8,901 nucleotides of DNA from Verrucomicrobiales bacterium (GTDB lineage: Bacteria > Verrucomicrobiota > Verrucomicrobiia > Limisphaerales > F1-80-MAGS106): contig CANLCA010000087.1 in assembly GCA_947487925.1 (NCBI GenBank), forward strand, positions 1 to 8,901, in the 5' to 3' direction. A program made the translations under genes and the position numbers. The notes beneath the pieces are model-generated. The model worked only from the letters and a program-made list of their open reading frames with translations. It was not told the origin of the DNA and made no database searches. Below are positions 4,981 to 8,901 of the stretch, piece by piece (position 1 is the stretch's first letter; every line of letters starts with the position of its first letter).

Positions 4981-7656
4981 CTACTTTTTGTTTTCCGCTT
5001 GCTGTTGCTCCAAGGCTTCCAGCCGCGCTTGAAACTTGGGTTTCAGCGGGGGAAACAAATCCATCAGCCGACGAGTGACATTGGCAGCCTCGTTCATCCG
5101 GCCGAGAACCTGTGCGGTCTCCACTGCTTTGATGCCGCACTGCTCAAGCAGGTAAGGAATGGGGGTTTCTCCTGGCAGCCGATTTTTCTGATAAAACACC
5201 CTCAAGAATCGTCCCAGAGCTTCCTCCTGGAGACGGTTACGGTCTCGGGCTTCCACCACCACCTCCGAAATTCCGAGAAGTACCGTGCCGATCCCATAAT
5301 CCGCAAGGCTTCTAGTCTCGATATCAGAGTTCGGTGCGACCAAAGATTTCTGAAAAAAGGCAAGAGCATCGTGATAACGGTTCGTGTTGATAACTCCCCC
5401 GGGACCCACTGCCAAAGCCAGGTGGCAACCCGCGATTGCACCCCATGCTCGAGGCGCCAGGTCACTGGTGTCAGAGATGCGTTTGAAAGCGTTGATGGAT
5501 TCCTGCATGTCCTCCGCAGAGCGCCCCGGCTCAGGTTCAGTCCGGATCGTGTCACCCAACAAAAACCAAGCTTCGTCGATGACATTGGGAGGCGCGTTGG
5601 TCTGGCTGTTCAACAAATTGATCAGCGTCGTGAGCTGGTCTTTGGCCTGTTTGTAGCCCTGCCTCATGATAGACGAACGGGCCGCCATGAGACGGGCGCG
5701 ATAAAGAACGTCCAGAGACCCGAGTGCGGCCCAGTTCGTGTTGGAATACAAACGCACATAACTTTCCTCGGCGGGAACGAAGTCGCCCTTTTCATAAAAA
5801 TAGTCCCCGACCCAGTTCTGGGCCAACGGAGCCAGCTCGTGATTGGGAAACCGGGCCAGAAAATTCGTGAACAAATAGAAGGAATTACTGCTGGCATCGG
5901 TTCGGGAGTTCGCTGAAGCCCGGTGATACTCAGCAAAAGGCACGGAGGCATGATTGGTGTAAGCTGAAAGCCAGGAGGCGTATTCCCTCACCGCGTCAGC
6001 CCATCTTTCCTCGCGTTCGAACGAATGGGCCACGCCGAGCCTCGCTTCAGGCAAAACTCCTGACCCGGGAAAGGTTCTGATGAGTTGATCGAATACTTCA
6101 CGGGCTTCCACAGCCGGGCTTTGCCTGTTCATCTCCTGGGCGACCAAAAGAAGACAACGCTCGCCAAAACCGCTTTTCGGAAACCGTTCCGTGAGTTGTT
6201 TCGAAACCGCCCTGGCGCGCCCCAGATCTCTTAACCCCACCCAAGCCCGAGCCATTTGATACAAAACCTGGTCGTGGGGGGCATGTTTGGATTCTGCCCA
6301 CTCGGGATAATCCGCCAACAAACGCGCGTAATTACTGACCGCCCCGCTGTAGTCTGACGAAAGCATGAGCGTATCCGCTAATTTGAAACGAGCTACCATC
6401 TGCTCCGTTGAACGAGGCAAATTCCGGGCGGCGAGCTCGAAGTTGGTTCCTGCTCCACGCGCCCGATCGACGCTCGGAACCAGAAGGTTCTCCTCCCACC
6501 AACTCCAGCCGAGACAAAAATAAGCCTGCCCAAGAAAGTCCGTCCTTGCCCCCTGCAAAACCAACAGCGACAAATGCGAGCGTGCCTGGACAAGAATGTT
6601 CGTTCCATCCGCTGCCCGCGCTTCAACAGCCAGGGAATAAAAGCGGCGCATCAAAAGTTCCCCCACGGCCATCTGTGCGACGTCGAGAACGGTATCTCCC
6701 GCAAAAGCTTTTAGCAGCGTCCCCAATCTTTGGAGCGCGTCCTCAGGTTTGAAGGCCGTCTTCAACAAATCCGTTGTCCGAAGCATCGCCGTCCTGCGCT
6801 GTGCCGACGGAAAATTTGTGGCCAAGTTCAGCTCCAGGGCGCCCAACGCCTCCACCACGTTGCTCTGCCGCAAAAAGACGTCCGCCTGCAAAAAAGCCGA
6901 CTCGGCAACGCTCCTGCTCCCAGGAAGCATCCTAGCCAGGGAAAGCAGGTTGCTCGCCGACTGAGATGCGACCTCCACCTCGCCTTTAAGAAGCTGATAA
7001 CGGACCGTCAAAAACTGACGCTGCCATGTCAGCGCAGGCGGCAATGCCACCCCCAAGGCCCGCTTCAGTGCCGCTTCACCAATCGCTGTTTCCTGCGTCG
7101 CCAAAGCCACCTCGGCCAATAGCAAAAGCCCTCGGACCATCCGCGCATCCCCCAGATTCCCTTCCTCCGACTTCAACAACCTCACGTCCGGCTGAATAAG
7201 CCGCTCGAAAGCTTTTCGGCTCTCCCCAAGCTTGAACTGGCACCAGGCGTATCCAAAAACCGCGTCCCGTGCCCGCGGCGACGATGCATACTTCTTCGAG
7301 ATTAATTCAAAAATCCCGGATGCCTCCAGATAGGCGTCTTCGTTCAGAAGGGCTTCCGCGCGCGCGTGCAACTCCAACATCCCCGCATCCGTCGCGTGCT
7401 CCGATTGAGGAAAATGGCGGACGAATTCAGAGAAATCCTGCTCGGCCCTCCTAAAAAAACCGTCCTGAAGCGCCTTCACCGCAGCCTCGAACATCGCTTT
7501 CTCATCCAACTCTTGAGCGTTGGGATAAACGGTCCCCGAGACAAAGAGCGCGACCAGCAACATCGTGCGACAACCCTTGGAAAAAAGCGCACGAAACTCT
7601 CCAAGACTCCGCGGACGCGGACCTTGGGGCAACCCATTATCGTGTTTTGGAACCAT
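4981..7656 (-). CDS. Large exported tetratricopeptide-repeat protein
   Basis: An 891-residue protein made almost wholly of TPR-type helical hairpins. Recognisable units lie near residues 53-85, 96-127, 254-286, 415-452, 463-495, 500-531, 536-570, 611-640 and 695-730. Many end in the F-P or Y-P turn (RHFPQS, ADYPEW, ERFPKS, RTFPGS, ARFPNH) typical of BamD/YbgF-like envelope TPR proteins. A hydrophobic stretch, MLLVALFVSGTVYP (32-45), followed by NAQELDE, reads as a signal peptide preceded by basic residues. There is no lipobox cysteine, so it is probably periplasmic rather than a lipoprotein. The C-terminus is a short charged helix rich in Q, E and K. The ATG at 7656 overlaps uvrA by 20 bp and gives an unusually long n-region. 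An internal ATG at 7563 would start at the hydrophobic core but lose the basic residues, so I keep the first. TPR arrays bind partner proteins; the specific role is unknown. Probably co-transcribed with uvrA. Confidence 0.9.
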   Translation of the reverse strand: MVPKHDNGLPQGPRPRSLGEFRALFSKGCRTMLLVALFVSGTVYPNAQELDEKAMFEAAVKALQDGFFRRAEQDFSEFVRHFPQSEHATDAGMLELHARAEALLNEDAYLEASGIFELISKKYASSPRARDAVFGYAWCQFKLGESRKAFERLIQPDVRLLKSEEGNLGDARMVRGLLLLAEVALATQETAIGEAALKRALGVALPPALTWQRQFLTVRYQLLKGEVEVASQSASNLLSLARMLPGSRSVAESAFLQADVFLRQSNVVEALGALELNLATNFPSAQRRTAMLRTTDLLKTAFKPEDALQRLGTLLKAFAGDTVLDVAQMAVGELLMRRFYSLAVEARAADGTNILVQARSHLSLLVLQGARTDFLGQAYFCLGWSWWEENLLVPSVDRARGAGTNFELAARNLPRSTEQMVARFKLADTLMLSSDYSGAVSNYARLLADYPEWAESKHAPHDQVLYQMARAWVGLRDLGRARAVSKQLTERFPKSGFGERCLLLVAQEMNRQSPAVEAREVFDQLIRTFPGSGVLPEARLGVAHSFEREERWADAVREYASWLSAYTNHASVPFAEYHRASANSRTDASSNSFYLFTNFLARFPNHELAPLAQNWVGDYFYEKGDFVPAEESYVRLYSNTNWAALGSLDVLYRARLMAARSSIMRQGYKQAKDQLTTLINLLNSQTNAPPNVIDEAWFLLGDTIRTEPEPGRSAEDMQESINAFKRISDTSDLAPRAWGAIAGCHLALAVGPGGVINTNRYHDALAFFQKSLVAPNSDIETRSLADYGIGTVLLGISEVVVEARDRNRLQEEALGRFLRVFYQKNRLPGETPIPYLLEQCGIKAVETAQVLGRMNEAANVTRRLMDLFPPLKPKFQARLEALEQQQAENKK

Positions 7657-8901
7657 TTGAAATTAACCGTGCTAAATAAGCCCCCGTATGTCCGCTTCCG
7701 CAAGTCGCAATCACTTCCGGAGCGCCTTGAGCCACAATCCGCCCTCCCTCATCTCCAGCATCCGGTCCCATGTCGATGACCCAATCGGCGCACTTGATCA
7801 CATCCAGGTTGTGCTCGATAACGACGAGAGTGTTGCCCGCATCGCGTAGGCGGAACAACACCTCGAGCAGCTTGGCCACATCATGGAAGTGCAGTCCCGT
7901 GGTCGGCTCGTCCATCAAATACAAGGTTCTTCCCACTGATTTCCGGCTGAGTTCCGTCGCCAACTTGATGCGTTGCGCCTCACCACCGCTCATGGTGGTC
8001 GCCGGTTGTCCTAGCCCCAAATACCCAAGCCCCACCTCGGCAAATGTTTGGCACACATCCAGTATCTGTGGCACCACGCGGAAAAACGTTAGCGCCTCAT
8101 CCACGGTCAACGCCAGCACATCGGCTATGTTCAACCCCTTGTAGGTGATTTCCAATGTTTCCCGGTTATACCGCTTCCCGCCGCACGCTTCGCAAGTCAC
8201 ATAAACCGGCGGCAAAAAATGCATCTCAATCTCAATCAATCCGTCCCCCTGGCATTTCTCACATCGCCCCCCTTTGACGTTGAAACTGAACCGGCCCGTG
8301 CTGTAGCCCCGAATGCGAGACGCCGCCAACTTCGAAAAGAGATCCCGTATGGCATTGAAGATTCCGGAGTAGGTTGCCAGATTGCTGCGCGGGGTTCGTC
8401 CAATAGGACTTTGATCCACCAGGATTGCCTTCTCAAAATGTTCGATGCCTCGCAGCTCTCGATAAGCTCCTGGCCGCTCCTTTGAACCATGCCAAATCCT
8501 GAAAAGGGCTCGCCGCAACGTGTCGTCCACCAAGGTGCTCTTCCCTGACCCGCTCACACCGGTCACACAGGTCAGACTCCCGATCGGAATCCTGAGGTCC
8601 ACATCTCTCAGATTGTTCTCCCTTGCCCCAAGCAGCTCGAGCCATCCCCGGTTCGGCTCCGGCAAGACCCGGGTTCGCGGCAAAGGAATCGACATCCCGC
8701 CGCGAAGATACTGTCCCGTGAGCGATTTCGAGGTCCGCATCACCTCCTCAACCGTCCCCGAGGCCACCACCTCTCCCCCGTGCACCCCGGCCCCAGGCCC
8801 CAGATCGATCACGTGGTCCGCCAGCCGGATTGTGTCCTCGTCATGCTCCACCACAACGACGCTGTTGCCCAGGTCACGCAGATGCTCCAAGCTTCTTATC
8901 A
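7637..8901 (-). CDS. uvrA: Excinuclease ABC subunit A, C-terminal part (partial)
   Basis: UvrA is the ATP-dependent damage-recognition subunit of nucleotide excision repair: it scans DNA as a dimer and loads UvrB. About 420 of the usual 940 or so residues are here; the gene runs off the right edge. The first visible residues, LEHLRDLGNSVVVVEHDED, belong to the end of the first ATPase domain, followed by GPGAGVHGG. The second ATPase domain is complete: Walker A GVSGSGKST (8534-8560), the DQSPIGRTPRSN segment, the CxxC-x19-CxxC zinc finger (8183-8263), the ABC signature MSGGEAQRIKL (7961-7993), Walker B LYLMDEPTTGLH (about 7890-7925), and the switch region VVIEHNLDVIKCADW. All key residues are intact, so it looks functional. 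It ends in the ordinary AYLARLI tail plus a short basic extension. Its last 20 bp overlap the start of the TPR gene downstream. The promoter and any SOS box lie outside the window. Confidence 0.98.
   Translation of the reverse strand, partial: IRSLEHLRDLGNSVVVVEHDEDTIRLADHVIDLGPGAGVHGGEVVASGTVEEVMRTSKSLTGQYLRGGMSIPLPRTRVLPEPNRGWLELLGARENNLRDVDLRIPIGSLTCVTGVSGSGKSTLVDDTLRRALFRIWHGSKERPGAYRELRGIEHFEKAILVDQSPIGRTPRSNLATYSGIFNAIRDLFSKLAASRIRGYSTGRFSFNVKGGRCEKCQGDGLIEIEMHFLPPVYVTCEACGGKRYNRETLEITYKGLNIADVLALTVDEALTFFRVVPQILDVCQTFAEVGLGYLGLGQPATTMSGGEAQRIKLATELSRKSVGRTLYLMDEPTTGLHFHDVAKLLEVLFRLRDAGNTLVVIEHNLDVIKCADWVIDMGPDAGDEGGRIVAQGAPEVIATCGSGHTGAYLARLISNGSKTR

Noticed and set aside
4972..5916. 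314-codon open frame on the plus strand
   Set aside because: It is wholly antisense to the TPR gene, whose repeats are continuous and convincing. The translation has no recognisable domain and is a codon-composition shadow.
1..8901. Mobile elements, CRISPR arrays, tRNA or rRNA genes, toxin-antitoxin or defence cassettes
   Set aside because: None of their signatures (transposase or integrase motifs, regular spacer repeats, cloverleaf features, paired small genes) could be found by reading both strands.

Overview
The window most resembles a Verrucomicrobiota genome, probably the Limisphaerales/Pedosphaera side of the phylum. Three things point there. A 750-residue secreted protein combines a cadherin-like module, cysteine-free Ig modules and PPC-like modules, and ends in a domain closing on the motif RFYRV, which I know as common in that group. 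A small uncharacterised protein sits beside a NarL-type response regulator. Most genes lack a clear Shine-Dalgarno sequence. This is a lineage inference from protein style, not from a marker phylogeny. The DNA is moderately GC-rich throughout, and I see no insertion sequence, integrase, CRISPR array, tRNA or rRNA.

Layout: (1) Bases 2-825, plus strand, hold the last 36 codons of a sensor histidine kinase, overlapped ATGA-style by a complete NarL/FixJ-family response regulator. (2) After a 115-bp gap with a nested inverted repeat comes a 186-residue protein of unknown function (941-1501, plus). (3) Convergent to it is a small Sel1-repeat protein (1584-2201, minus). (4) A 329-bp intergenic stretch (2202-2530) has no gene I can defend. 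(5) The secreted multidomain protein lies at 2531-4783 (plus). (6) Convergent to it is a two-gene minus-strand unit: the C-terminal part of uvrA (7637-8901, running off the right edge), followed with a 20-bp overlap by an 891-residue exported TPR protein (4981-7656).

The genes fall into separate small units. The kinase/regulator pair is a two-component system whose signal is unknown, because the sensor domain lies outside the window. The inverted repeat behind it could be an operator for that regulator controlling the 186-residue protein. UvrA is the damage-recognition ATPase of nucleotide excision repair. Its overlap with the TPR gene suggests co-transcription, but the TPR protein looks like an envelope protein and no direct link to repair is visible.

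No convincing new defence or mobile system is present. The best leads are the regulator-adjacent unknown protein with its palindrome, the odd 2202-2456 intergenic segment, and the domain arrangement of the secreted protein.
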